This document shows, piece after piece, positions 10,916-20,241 of a stretch of 64,000 nt of DNA. Both the position numbers and the translations under genes were made by a program. The notes below the pieces were generated by a model that had not been told where the DNA came from, searched no databases, and was given only the letters and a program-made list of their open reading frames with translations. The stretch is from Heloderma charlesbogerti (taxonomy: Eukaryota > Chordata > Lepidosauria > Squamata > Helodermatidae), in the NCBI GenBank assembly GCA_026122225.1, contig JANEZZ010000463.1:806001-870000 (forward strand), in the 5' to 3' direction. How positions within the stretch are numbered: position 1 is the stretch's first letter; each line of letters opens with the position of its first letter.

Positions 10916-11990
10916 AAATGGAAAAAGTACCTCTGTAAATTAGGGTGAGAAGAAGGGTACTAAGAAAGATGAATGCCTACGCAATGCTGCAGGCTGTGAT
11001 GCTATGGACACTATGAGTAGAGCATAGTAACAGACCTCCCAAAGTGCAATGAGAGATAGGGTGATTATGTGTAATGGTATATGTAATGGTCTGGGCCACA
11101 AACTGAGTTTTTCGTGCTTCTCCATATCATGTTTTATCCACTTTTAAACATCTGCATTGGTTAATGTGTCTGTTTGTTTTTTACTTGAAATGGTTCAAAT
11201 TGCTTGAGAGGGCTGGTAAACCAATTGCCCACATATAACTGGCCTGAACTAGGTCTCAACCACAACAGCTTTGGTCATAATGTGAGACAAAACGGAACTG
11301 GAAGGATATAGTTGTTTAAGGGCTGAAGTAGATTTGATGGAGGAGAGGAGCTGTGATCAGGATCTCATGGATTTTTAAGTGAAAGTTAATAGCAGCTATG
11401 GGGGCTGGGGATCAGGTTGGGACTCCGCACCAGGGAGAGGGAGATTTAACAACTATCCCATTGAACAACTAACAACTATCCTATTTAACAACTATTTCCT
11501 GATTAAAATCATTCAACCCACTTCAAGTTGTTATTTGCCTTGTGGAGGACACAGAGAAGTATCAAGTGGGTACCTATGTATGCTTTCCATTCAAGACAAA
11601 TAGCAACTTGGTCACTTTTAGTCAGGGAAATAGTGCAGGGGAAAAGGGTTAAATTTCCCTCCTCCAGCCCCAGTATCATGATCTGCTTCATGACCAACCG
11701 CCCACCCACTTCCTACAGCTCCTGTACATTTTAAAAACAAACAAATGTGGGATCACGGGTCTTCCATATCTAAGGATGTTCATTGTAGGAAATCCAGCCC
11801 TTTTTGGGCTCACTGGACTTCTTCAGCATGCCCGACTTAGCTTGCTTTTGTGAGCCAAGTTTTTGTGAGCCAAGCTCAGTTTCCCCGAGTTCTGGGATTT
11901 TTAATGCATTTTTTGGTCTCGGCCGCAGTTTACGCAAATAGAGATTCGCGCAAATTCCAGCTGCAAATTGTGCAAATTTGCATAATTTAC
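10916..11990. other. No gene recognised
   Basis: Unassigned DNA. Small open frames in both directions overlap without domain signals. A possible hAT-like left end (taaggatgttcattg) lies near 11770 but has no confirmed partner. Confidence 0.35.
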
Positions 11991-11991
11991 A

Positions 11992-12089
11992 TAAATTTCA
12001 GCTGTAAATTGTGGAAATTTGCACACTGCAAATTATGGCTGTAATTTGCACAAAATATGCAAATCTGTGCTATTTACAGCTGAAATTTA
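11992..12089. repeat. AT-rich inverted repeat with repeated aaatttgca words
   Basis: A perfect 18-bp inverted repeat at 11992-12009 (taaatttcagctgtaaat) and 12072-12089. The surroundings (11935-12110) hold several variants of gctgcaaattgtgcaaattt. It is probably part of a MITE. Confidence 0.6.
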
Positions 12090-12544
12090 CACCAATTTTT
12101 TTACATTAAAAAATTTACAGACATTTCGCCAGCTGGCCCAACTCGTTGATACTGTGTGATATGTGCAACTTGAAATTTCAGAACATTCTCCATTCCTGAG
12201 ATTTTCTCAAACAGGAAATCCTTTGGAAAAGTGCTTGTCCTTAAGAGTTGGGTAAGGCAGAATTATAAAGTGGTGTTGCATTTATATCAAAATCAAAACA
12301 AAATGTTTTTCCTGTGTTCATATGTGTTGCCTTTGCCCCTAGAAGGTTGATCTCTTTATTGATTGCCTTCCCTTTGTATTTGGCAAAGAGTAATGCAAAC
12401 TGCAAGAGATTCTGCCACAGTGTCGTGCTGCAAATTGGCCAGCATAGCTCACTTTTAGAAGTTCCCCTGTTCATCCAAATGAGAGTTGGCCAAAAGCAAC
12501 AGTACATGGTATTGTTATATGACTTGTCTGTTTTGGTTCCCTAG

Positions 12545-12607
12545 GCAACAGAATGGGGCTCAGATGAAGACACCAGGAGATCCTGTCAGAGTAAAGGAAA
12601 AACTGAG
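12545..12607 (+). CDS. SEMA5B: SEMA5B exon (63 nt, phase 0/0), sema domain
   Basis: Semaphorin 5B is a type I membrane guidance protein with a sema domain and thrombospondin repeats (family knowledge). This small exon sits between ttccctag and gtatct and encodes 21 residues, ATEWGSDEDTRRSC then QSKGKTE. The frame is not the longest one in the region, but it joins in phase 0 to the next exon, which starts EECQNY. Together they give the TEEEC junction expected of SEMA5B. One conserved cysteine is present. The following intron (15.9 kb) hosts the LTR retrotransposon and the BovB LINE. The exon before it, expected to encode an NYLFRL-type strand, was not found upstream in the window. Confidence 0.85.
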
Positions 12608-13159
12608 GTATCTTTCCCACCTACCTCTCCCTAGATACAAAGAACCCATAGTTAAAATTACTGATTTCATACCACTTGGAAATAGTCACAACAAAACATC
12701 TGACAGCTGATGTTTGAAATGATGCTGCCATAACAAATGACCTGGTTTGCATGAGAATGAAAGACAGCTCACTTTTGAAAGAGGTACAATTTCTTACAAA
12801 TCAAACGCTAAATGGTGTCAGATTAGGAGCAGTGTTCTACCACAGAATACATGGTGCTGAAGACAGATTTTCTTTAGTGTTCAGCAGCAGTGTTTAGCAG
12901 CAAGTACAGTTTGTGTATCTCTTGGCTGGGCTACAATGGAGGTACACCACCCATTACCACTACCCTAGTTTCAAACATGGGTGCTATGTGCCTTTCCAGA
13001 GAAGATGGTTGGGATTAATGAAGCGATTCTTTATTTGTATGTGTTCAGTCTGTCTTCCCAGCAGTCTTTCCCATTATTTTCAGAATCAGCCAGACTGGCC
13101 TCTCTTGGAAGCTTCCTTATCTGTTTCCTGGTGATCCTTGCAGTGAGTCATTTGAGACT
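12608..13159. other. Start of semaphorin intron; nothing recognised
   Basis: Intronic DNA after the gtatct donor. No repeat or motif could be assigned. Confidence 0.5.
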
Positions 13160-13620
13160 GCAAATGGATCACAAAGGGGCCATGTTATTATCCCAGGTCC
13201 CAACATGCCACCACCTCTCTCAAGCATCCTACAAGAATCCTTACAGACGAAGGCTACTCTCTCTCCCCACCCCTCTAGTTGAGCTTGGTGTTGTACCAAA
13301 AACCCTGTTGGATGTATCTGAGAGAGGTTAATCTCCCCCTTCATGCAACCATGTTTCTGTGGTGTTAGCCAGGTCAGCATGCTTTTCCATAATTAGTTTA
13401 GAAATGAAACATTCTTTCCAGTTAGCTGACCTGGCATTCATCAGCAGCACTGTCAGGATAGATGGGGCTCCAGGCACTCCCCCTCCCCAAGTTACTAAAG
13501 CTGGAGGGGCACAAGAAGGGGAAACCATCCATGTACATCTCAGTTCCCTTCCACTCAACTGCTGTCATTGCCTCCTACCACCATAACACCTTCTGCCTCA
13601 CGGTGTATTTATAATGGCCC
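13160..13620 (-). mobile_element. Antisense L2-type LINE endonuclease fragment
   Basis: The minus strand reads as the N-terminus of a LINE apurinic-like endonuclease in two frames: LLMNARSANWK, then ADLANTTETWLHEGG (about 13558-13328) and its continuation with GFLVQHQAQLEGWGERVA (about 13330-13180). The order fits the opening of L2/CR1 ORF2, with the NARS and TETWL blocks. At least one frameshift near 13330 breaks it. The rest of ORF2 is missing. Confidence 0.6.
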
Positions 13621-14026
13621 CACACTCCTCATGTCCCAACCACAAAACAGGCCTCTATCAGTCTCAATACTACAAACTATATCCCAAACCCACAAACCCA
13701 GATCATATCAATTGAGGGAACACCCAACACTACTGCCCCAAACCTCTATCTCCTTGACATAAAGGAGATAGAGTAGGTTCTATCTCTCCATCCTATTCCA
13801 AGGCTATCTGCAAGGTAGCAGCAAGCCAACCTCCCTGCCCCTCCTCATCTCCTGCTCCCATCAATGGCTGGCGATATCAAGCTGGAAGGGGTGTGTGTTC
13901 CCCTCACTCTCATACTCCCCCAAAGTGACTCCTCTATGGCTGCTAATAATCTTCATTTAGTGGGCCTGGATGATGCTTGACCCTCACCAGTGCCTTATAC
14001 TAGGCTCCTTTGATCAGATTCCTCAG

Positions 14027-14581
14027 TGTCAGGGATAAATCTGAGCATGAGGAGATGTCTAGCAGCTCAGATTCAGAATGGGAACAGCCAGAACAGGGGG
14101 AGGCTCCCTCTCTAGTGAGCTCAGATATGGCAAGGCCTTCTACCTAAGACCTGAACGCCCCCCCCTTCCTCCTCCATGAGAACCCAGGTTTCAGGGGAGG
14201 AGGAGAGTGAGAGGCATGACTTGAGGGATGCTAGGGTCCACTGCAGAGCGAAGCGGGAAAAGTTGGAGGTGGAGCTCAGACGCTCCACCAGATTGGCTAT
14301 GTGTGAAAGCCCACGTAGGAGGGAGCCACCATAAGGGAGGGGCATCCCTCTGAAGGTAGTCTGGCCGAGAAGTTCTTGTTCAGGCTGCTGGCACTTCTCT
14401 AACCTCCACTTCTCTGTTGATATTTGTAAATGTGCAGATTAGCTGTTTTCATTGTAGTCATAGAGTTTCCTAGAAGTTGCATTTCTAAGGAAGCTGGTTG
14501 TTAACTAATAAGGTAGTGCACCTGAAGCCTTGTGTCCTGGAGTGTGTTGATTGCGAAGGGGGAGGACGAAGGATCGTGACA
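14027..14581 (+). repeat. 5' LTR (555 bp)
   Basis: Starts tgtcagggataaat and ends ggatcgtgaca. It is homologous along its length to 19632-20236. It contains the acidic and Arg-rich frame described for the other LTRs, interrupted by a TAA near 14143 and by a frame change at the C run near 14158-14165. Confidence 0.9.
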
Positions 14582-14656
14582 GCTTGCCAGCAGTCCAACT
14601 CTCTCTTTTCCCACCTTCCCTTTCCTTCCAATCCCTGTTTCACCGGTCGGTTCCTC

Positions 14657-14940
14657 TGAGAGCCCTCTCCAAAACCATCGTGGAACAGGCTGTAGCCACC
14701 TTGACGCAAGAGAACCAGGCTCTTCGCGATCAGTTGAATCAACTGATGGGGGCTGTTCCCACATTACAAGCAGCTGCTCAACCCGCTCAGCCCCTGATTC
14801 CTCCATGTCTGAAATTCCCGGTTGGACTGCCGGAGAGGTTTGCTGGAGACAAGGAACTGTTTCCAACTTTCTGGGCCCAATCAGAACTATATATGAGCCT
14901 ACAGCCAGAAGGTTTCCAGGCAGACCAGATGCGTGTGGGA
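14657..14940 (+). pseudogene. gag N-terminal part
   Basis: Structural Gag of the retrotransposon. It has a coiled-coil-like start (TLTQENQALRDQLNQL) and a conserved LPERFAGD block, as in vertebrate sushi-type Gag. No convincing ATG remains upstream. The frame stops being gag exactly at 14940, where a solo LTR is inserted, and resumes after 15516. This copy cannot make Gag. Confidence 0.75.
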
Positions 14941-15516
14941 TGTCAGGAGTGTTTCTGAGTGCAGGGAGTGGAATTTTAGTTCAGATTCTGAAGAAGAACC
15001 TCCAGACATGGGGGAGGTATTTTCCCAGGCTAGTCCAGACATGGATAGGCAGGCTCCTCAGGTTTCAAAGGTCCAGCTGGAGGAGGAGGGTCCCTCTTCA
15101 CACACACACACCCCATAAGAGATAGCGAACAGGGAGAGGCGGGGTTTGGGGAGTCTGAATTAATAGATTCCAGATGCAGATGCAGAGCAAAGAGGGAGAA
15201 GGCCAGGGTGGAACTTAGACGGTCTACCCGATTGGCTTTGTGTGAACAGCTGCGCCTAGATACCTCACAAGAGAGACAGAGATCTCCCCCCACTCCTTAA
15301 GTTAGGCTAGTGAGACCGCCTTCTTTTCAAATGGCGGGCAACTTTCTTAGCTACCTTTTGAACCCACCAAAGGCATTTCCTTGTAGGCTGAGAGTCACTG
15401 AGAATTTTCATCTGTATGACCCTTTGAAGTAATGGATTAAAAGCTGCAGACTGAAGCCTCTTGTCTGTGTTTGATTCAGCATTTGAAGTTCAGTGGGGGC
15501 AAAAGGAATCCTGACA
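14941..15516 (+). mobile_element. Solo LTR inserted in gag
   Basis: Ends tgtcaggagtg and atcctgaca. It is flanked by a perfect 5-bp target duplication, tggga (14936-14940 and 15517-15521). It differs strongly in sequence from the host element's LTRs, so it comes from another family. It also carries the acidic block (SSDSEEEPP) and the Arg-rich ELRRSTRLA motif. The LTR open frame runs 14942-15118. A shift at the CA run near 15100-15112 separates it from its second half, which ends at a TAA at 15298-15300. Confidence 0.9.
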
Positions 15517-16169
15517 TGGGATTTATAATTAACTTGCTTTCAGGAGTGGTGGCGAAATGGGCCTCAGCACTTCTCCTTGCAAATGACCCCTTGTTGGCGA
15601 ACTACCAGGGATTCATTGATGCGATGGCAGGTTTTTTTGGCAACCCCCTTCATGCGGAGATGGCTACCCCGGAAATCCTCACCTCAAGCAAGGAAAAGAC
15701 TGTATCAGGTTATACAATGAGTTTTTGCTTGTTGATGCAGGATTTACAGTGGAACGATGCAGCTCTTGTGGCCCAATTTTTGGAAGGCTTGAACAATGAG
15801 ATCTTGGATGAATTAGCCTTGGTCCTATGCCCACTGACATTGGCTGAGCTCATCCAATCTTGCCTGCAGATTGACAGTTGGCTGGAGGGGGGCTGACAAG
15901 TGGAGACAAGCTCTGCCAGCCAGGACAAACCTCCTCCCATCCCCCTGAGACTGCTTCCCCTTCCCCAAAGCAGCTCTGCTGCAGGAGCAGAGGACACCCC
16001 AATGCAAGTGGGAGCAACCCACTCCGGGCTGTCTCCAGCAGAGCGGGAAGAGCAGCGTGCTGAAGGTCTGCGTTTCAGATATGGGAAGAAAGAACACATT
16101 GCCAGGGCCTGCCGATCCCAAACAAAGGCCCCAGTTCCCTCACCACCTCTTGGCCCCAAGCCTGACTAG
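15517..16169 (+). pseudogene. gag C-terminal part with degenerate zinc knuckle
   Basis: The capsid-like portion continues after the solo LTR (FIINLLSGVVAKWASALL, then FLEGLNNEILDELAL) and is open to 15895. A further segment in another frame has the remnant of a CCHC knuckle at about 16064-16114, reading RFRYGKKEHIARAC. The first two cysteines are replaced (Arg and Tyr), so zinc binding should be lost. Two frames are used. Confidence 0.75.
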
Positions 16170-16299
16170 ACCAACCCCCAAGTCTGATGGGAGTTTTCAG
16201 CGAGGAAGGAACACCTGCCACCGGGGTAAGCCTTGCACACACCTCTCCTCGGTCCCATCTGTTACTTCCTGTGCACCTCCAATATTACTGGTGGGTGGG

Positions 16300-16590
16300 T
16301 CGGGGGGACTTGTCATGGCCTTTGTAGATTCTGGGGCTACTACCAGTTTATGGATGAAGAGTTTGCTCAACAACGTAACATCTCTGCTCTGCTCCTGCCC
16401 ACCCCATTGAAGGTGGAGACCATTGATGGGCATCCTCTCTTGTCTGGAGCAGTCTCTCAGATTACAACTCTAGTCACCTTACGTTCCCAGGGACACGTAG
16501 AACAAATCCAGTTTCATCTAGCCAAGGTTCCCCAGTACCCAATTGTTCTAGACATATCGTGGCTGTCAAAGCACAATCCTCAGATCTAGT
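16300..16590 (+). pseudogene. Retropepsin-like protease
   Basis: The catalytic triad region reads FVDSGATTSLWM (Asp-Ser-Gly at about 16327), with the expected continuation DGHPL and YPIVLDISWLSKHNP in another frame. A frameshift near 16400 separates them. It would process the Gag-Pol polyprotein in an intact element. Confidence 0.75.
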
Positions 16591-16749
16591 GGAAGCTTCA
16601 TCAAGTGCAGTTTACATCCCCTTACTGTCAACAACATTGCTTCCCAGGAGCTGGAGCTGCGACGACTCAAGCGTTAACCACTTCATCTCCCTCACTGTTA
16701 CTGTCACCTCAAAGCAGCTCTCCTACTCTGGTGTCTCTACCCAGCAGTT

Positions 16750-17592
16750 ATGCTGCTTTCAGGGATGTTTTTGACCAGAAGGAGGCCAACCAGCTGCCCC
16801 CCCCCCCGACCCTATGATTATGCCATTGATTTGATCCCAGGAGCTCCCATTCCTGCCGGGCAGCTGTACTCCATGTTGGAGCTGGAGCTTCGAGCTCTAT
16901 GGGAGTATTTGGGCACCAATCTGAAGTGGGGTTTTATTTATCCCTCCACCTCCCCTGCGGGTGCCCCAACTCTGCTTGTAAAAAAAAATTGAGGGAGCTT
17001 CATCCTGTGCATGATTACAGAAACCTAAATGCCATTACCATACATGACAAATACCCCCTCGCTCTAATCCCTGAGATGTTAAGAGTGCCAGGGACAAGCC
17101 AAGATTTTCACCAAATTGGACCTGAGCAGCCCCTATAATCTGATACACATCTGGGAGGGGGACAAATGGAAGACAGCGTTCCATTGCAGGTATGGTGTGT
17201 ATGAATATTTGGTCATGGCCTTTGGGTTAGCCAATGCTCCAAGCGTATTCTCGTGTTTCATGAATGACATTTTCAGGGATTATTTGGACAAATTCCTCAT
17301 CATTTACTTAGATGATTTGCTTATTTACTCGCAAGATCCCCAGGGTCATCAACGGCATGTGAAAGCCATTTTACAGCACCTCCGGGAGCACCGCCTATTT
17401 GTTAAGCAGGAGAAGTGCACTTTCAATTTGACAACCTTGGACTACCTGGGTTATATGATTTCAGTGGAAGGCATCAAAATGGGTCCTGTGAAAGTCCAAG
17501 CCATACTGTCCTGGCAGGCTCCATCAACCAAGAAAGACTTACAAAGATTCCTGGGCTCCTGCCTGGCTGTGCAAAACGTACAGCTCCTCTGA
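16750..17592 (+). pseudogene. Reverse transcriptase domain
   Basis: Gypsy RT. Visible blocks are the entry segment YDYAIDLIPGAP, then MAFGLANAPSVFSCFMN and the active-site YLDD at 17305-17316, which is intact. TLDYLGYMIS follows. The start of the palm (16750-17138) is spread over two frames with shifts near 16992 and 17110, and the downstream end shifts near 17575. The catalytic Asp pair is kept but the gene is not translatable as one piece. Confidence 0.85.
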
Positions 17593-17666
17593 CGGACCTC
17601 AAAGGCAAGAAATCACCCTTCCACTGGTCTGACTCCACTCAACAGTCTTTTGAAGAGCTGAAGTGA

Positions 17667-18120
17667 GTGTTTAACTCTGAACCAATTCTTTTACATCCTA
17701 ATCCACAAAAACCCTTCGTAGTGCAAACAGATGCTTCTGATTTTGCTGTAGGGGCTATACTTTTACAGCTGCGAAAGGAGGGGGAAGAGTTGCAGCCCTG
17801 TGCTTACCATTCCTGGAAACTGACCCTTTCGGAGAGAAACTACACCATCTGGGAAAAGGAAGTTTTAGCTATAAAGTTGGTGTTGGAAATGTGCTGGCAT
17901 CTTCTAGAGGGGGCACAGCACCCAGTTGAAGTTAGAACCGACCATCGAAATCTGGAACACCTCCAGATAGCCAGGGCCATGAATCAATGCCAAATTAGAT
18001 GGTCCCTTTTTTTTTCACAGTTCAACCTCAAAATCTGCCACATTAGAGACACAGAAAACCAACAAGTGGACACACTCTCCTGTAAGCTGGACTTACAGAC
18101 AAGGAGTGAGGAGAGCCCCT
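17667..18120 (+). pseudogene. RNase H domain
   Basis: Opens with PFVVQTDASDFAVGAILLQ, the canonical first acidic residue block of Ty3/gypsy RNase H, followed by NYTIWEKEVLAIK and a TDHRNLEHL block. It lies in one open frame from 17667 to 18365. A TGA just before 17667 separates it from the RT. Confidence 0.85.
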
Positions 18121-19398
18121 CCTCTGCTCCGATCCTTCCCCCTGAGAGTCTGGCCGCTGGATTTGACCCCCAATCCTGGGTAGAGGTCCTTCGCATGGAA
18201 CAAGCACAGGATCCTCTTGTTCACAACAAAGTGACGGAGCTGGGTCTGAAGGTTGGAGCTACCAAGCCAACCCCCTTTTCGTTGCAAGGCGGGCTGCTTT
18301 ACCACTCACAGAGTCTATGTGCCTTCCAAAAGCCTGAGGGAGAAAGTCCTCTGACAGTATCATGACTTGTCCACTGCTGGACATTTTGCGTTTTCCAAAA
18401 CATTAGATGGGGTCACTTCGGATTTTTGGTGGCCCCAAGTGTGTCAGGATGTCAAAACCTACGTGGCCTCATGTGACATCTGTCAACTGGCAAAGGACCC
18501 CACAGGCAAACCCACTGGATTGCTCTGTCCCCTGCCTATGTACTCGGGCCCCCAGAAACTGCTCTTCCTCGACTTTATCACTGACTTGTCCCAGTTGCAA
18601 GGTAAGAGCACCATGTTGGTGGTGGAGGACTTACTTTCTAAAATGGCCCATTTTATACTGTGCTCTGGACTGCCCATGGCCAAAGAAATGGCAGAGCTGT
18701 TTTTGACCCACATTTTCTGATTGCATGGCGGGCCAGAGGGGCTAGTTTTGGATCGGGGGGCATTCCCCATTCATGGACCCATTGTGACAGGAGTTACTGA
18801 TGCTGCTGAATATTGGACTTTCCTCCACTCACCACCCCCAGACGGATGGGCATACCAAGCGCACTAATGCATGCTGGAGCAGTACTTATGCTGCTGTGTA
18901 AATTACCGACAGGATAATTGGGTGTCCCTTTTGTCTCTGGCTGAATTTGCTTACAACAATGCGTGTCATGCCTCCACGTGCCAAACCCCATTCTTTGCCA
19001 ATTTTGGGTACCATCCCAAGACCTTCCCCTCCTTGTTAAGCTCTGCCTCGGTGCCAGCCGCCCATAACTTTTTAGATGTATTGCGCACTGTGCATCACCT
19101 TTTTCAAGACAACATTGAGCAGGTGAAAGCAGCGTATAAAGCAACTGCTGACCAGCAGTGGCAACCCGGTCCAGCACTGCTCGTTGGGGATTGGAAGTGG
19201 TTGTCAACCTGGAACCTCCCATCTCACACCCCAAGTAAGAACCTGGCAGCCCGTTTGACAGGACCTTTCCAAATTACAGTCCAAATCAACCCCGTCGCTT
19301 TTAGACTGGCCCTCCCTCCCTGCCTGAAGATGCACCCTGGTTTTCATCGATCCTTGCTTTCCCCAGTGATCTCTGGAGACTTCACACCCCTGCATCCC
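18121..19398 (+). pseudogene. Integrase, broken, catalytic Glu replaced
   Basis: A zinc-finger remnant with a C-x2-C pair (CDICQLAK, near 18475), then the core: LDFITDLS (first Asp, about 18570), LVLDRGAF (second Asp, about 18750), and TDGHTKRT where the third catalytic position normally carries Glu but here reads Lys (about 18841-18864). LAEFAYNNA and a C-terminal region follow. Stops occur at 18362, 18718 and near 18865. The integrase is inactive by frame and by active site. Confidence 0.8.
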
Positions 19399-19620
19399 AT
19401 TTTGGTGGGGGGAGAGGAGTTTGAAATCTCTGACATCTTAGACTTGCTCCTTTTTTGGGAGTGGCTGTGATATTTGGTTGGCTGGGAGGGTTATGGACTG
19501 GAAGATCGCTCCTGGGAACCATCAGAACATTTGCATGCCCCCTTGCTGGTCCGCAGTTTCCACCAATGCTACCCCCACAAACCAGGGCCCCCACTGGGAA
19601 AGGGAGGGAGGAATTGTGGG
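19399..19620 (+). pseudogene. Chromodomain at the Pol C-terminus
   Basis: FEISDILD, then YLVGWEGYGLEDRSWEPSEHL, is a chromodomain, which targets chromovirus integrase to chromatin in known families. A TGA at 19468-19470 splits it. Its second part is open from 19474 and runs past the end of the domain, through the polypurine region and into the 3' LTR, with no stop until 19816-19818. Confidence 0.85.
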
Positions 19621-19631
19621 AGTGGGGATAA

Positions 19632-20236
19632 TGTCAGGAATGAATCTGAAGATGTGGAGTTGTCTAGCAGCTCAGATTCAGAATGGAAACAGCCAGAACA
19701 GGGGGAGGCTCCCTCCCTAATGAGCTCAGCTATGGCAAGGCCTTCTTCCCAGGACCTGAACGCCCCCCCCCCCCTCCTGCTGTATGAGAATCCAGGTTTC
19801 AGGGGAGGAGGAGAGTGAGGGGCATGACTTGAGGGATGCTAGGTCCGTCACAGAGCGAAGTGGGAAAAGTTGGACGCGGAGCTCAGATGCTCCACCAGGT
19901 TGGCTATGCGTGAAAGCCTACATAGGAGGGAGCCACCATAAGGGAAGGGCTTCTCTCTGAAGATAGTCTGCCGAGAAGTTCTTGTTCAGACTGCTGGCAA
20001 CATCTCTAACTTCCACTTCTCTATTGATATTTGTAATTGTGCAGACAATTACAATTGTAATTGTACAAAGACAATTGTGCAAACTAACAATGATTAGTTG
20101 TTTTCATTGTAGTCATAGAGCTTCCTAGAAGTTGCATTTCTAAGGAAGCTGGTCGTTAACTAATAAGGTAGTGTGCCTGAAGCCTGGTATCCTGGAGTGT
20201 GTTGACTGAGAAGGGGGAGGACAAAGGATCATGACA
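19632..20236 (+). repeat. 3' LTR (605 bp)
   Basis: Starts tgtcaggaatga and ends atcatgaca. It is about 50 bp longer than the 5' LTR because of an expanded aattgt/acaatt segment at about 20034-20095. It carries the acidic block and a divergent Arg-rich block ending at a TAA at 19939-19941. The right flank is ctcag. Confidence 0.9.
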
Positions 20237-20241
20237 CTCAG

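Larger units (their letters stand above)
14027..20236 (+). mobile_element. Decayed full-length Ty3/gypsy chromovirus-like LTR retrotransposon
   Basis: A 6.2-kb element bounded by LTRs with TGTCA...TGACA ends and a perfect 5-bp target duplication (ctcag at 14022-14026 and 20237-20241). The order gag, protease, RT, RNase H, integrase and chromodomain matches Ty3/gypsy chromoviruses of the Tf1/sushi type. No TGG-type tRNA primer site follows the left LTR, which would fit the self-priming known for that group (inference). Every gene is broken by stops or shifts. The LTRs differ at many sites and by about 50 bp in length, so the insertion is old. A younger solo LTR sits inside gag. The element lies in the 15.9-kb semaphorin intron, in the same orientation as the gene. 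Confidence 0.9.

Noticed and set aside
1..12544. Upstream semaphorin exon (NYLFRL-type strand)
   Set aside because: I scanned the + strand for it before an AG and GT and found no convincing match. It is probably outside the window.
12486..12710. 74-codon frame over the 12545 exon
   Set aside because: The semaphorin residues are in a different frame that joins correctly to the next exon.
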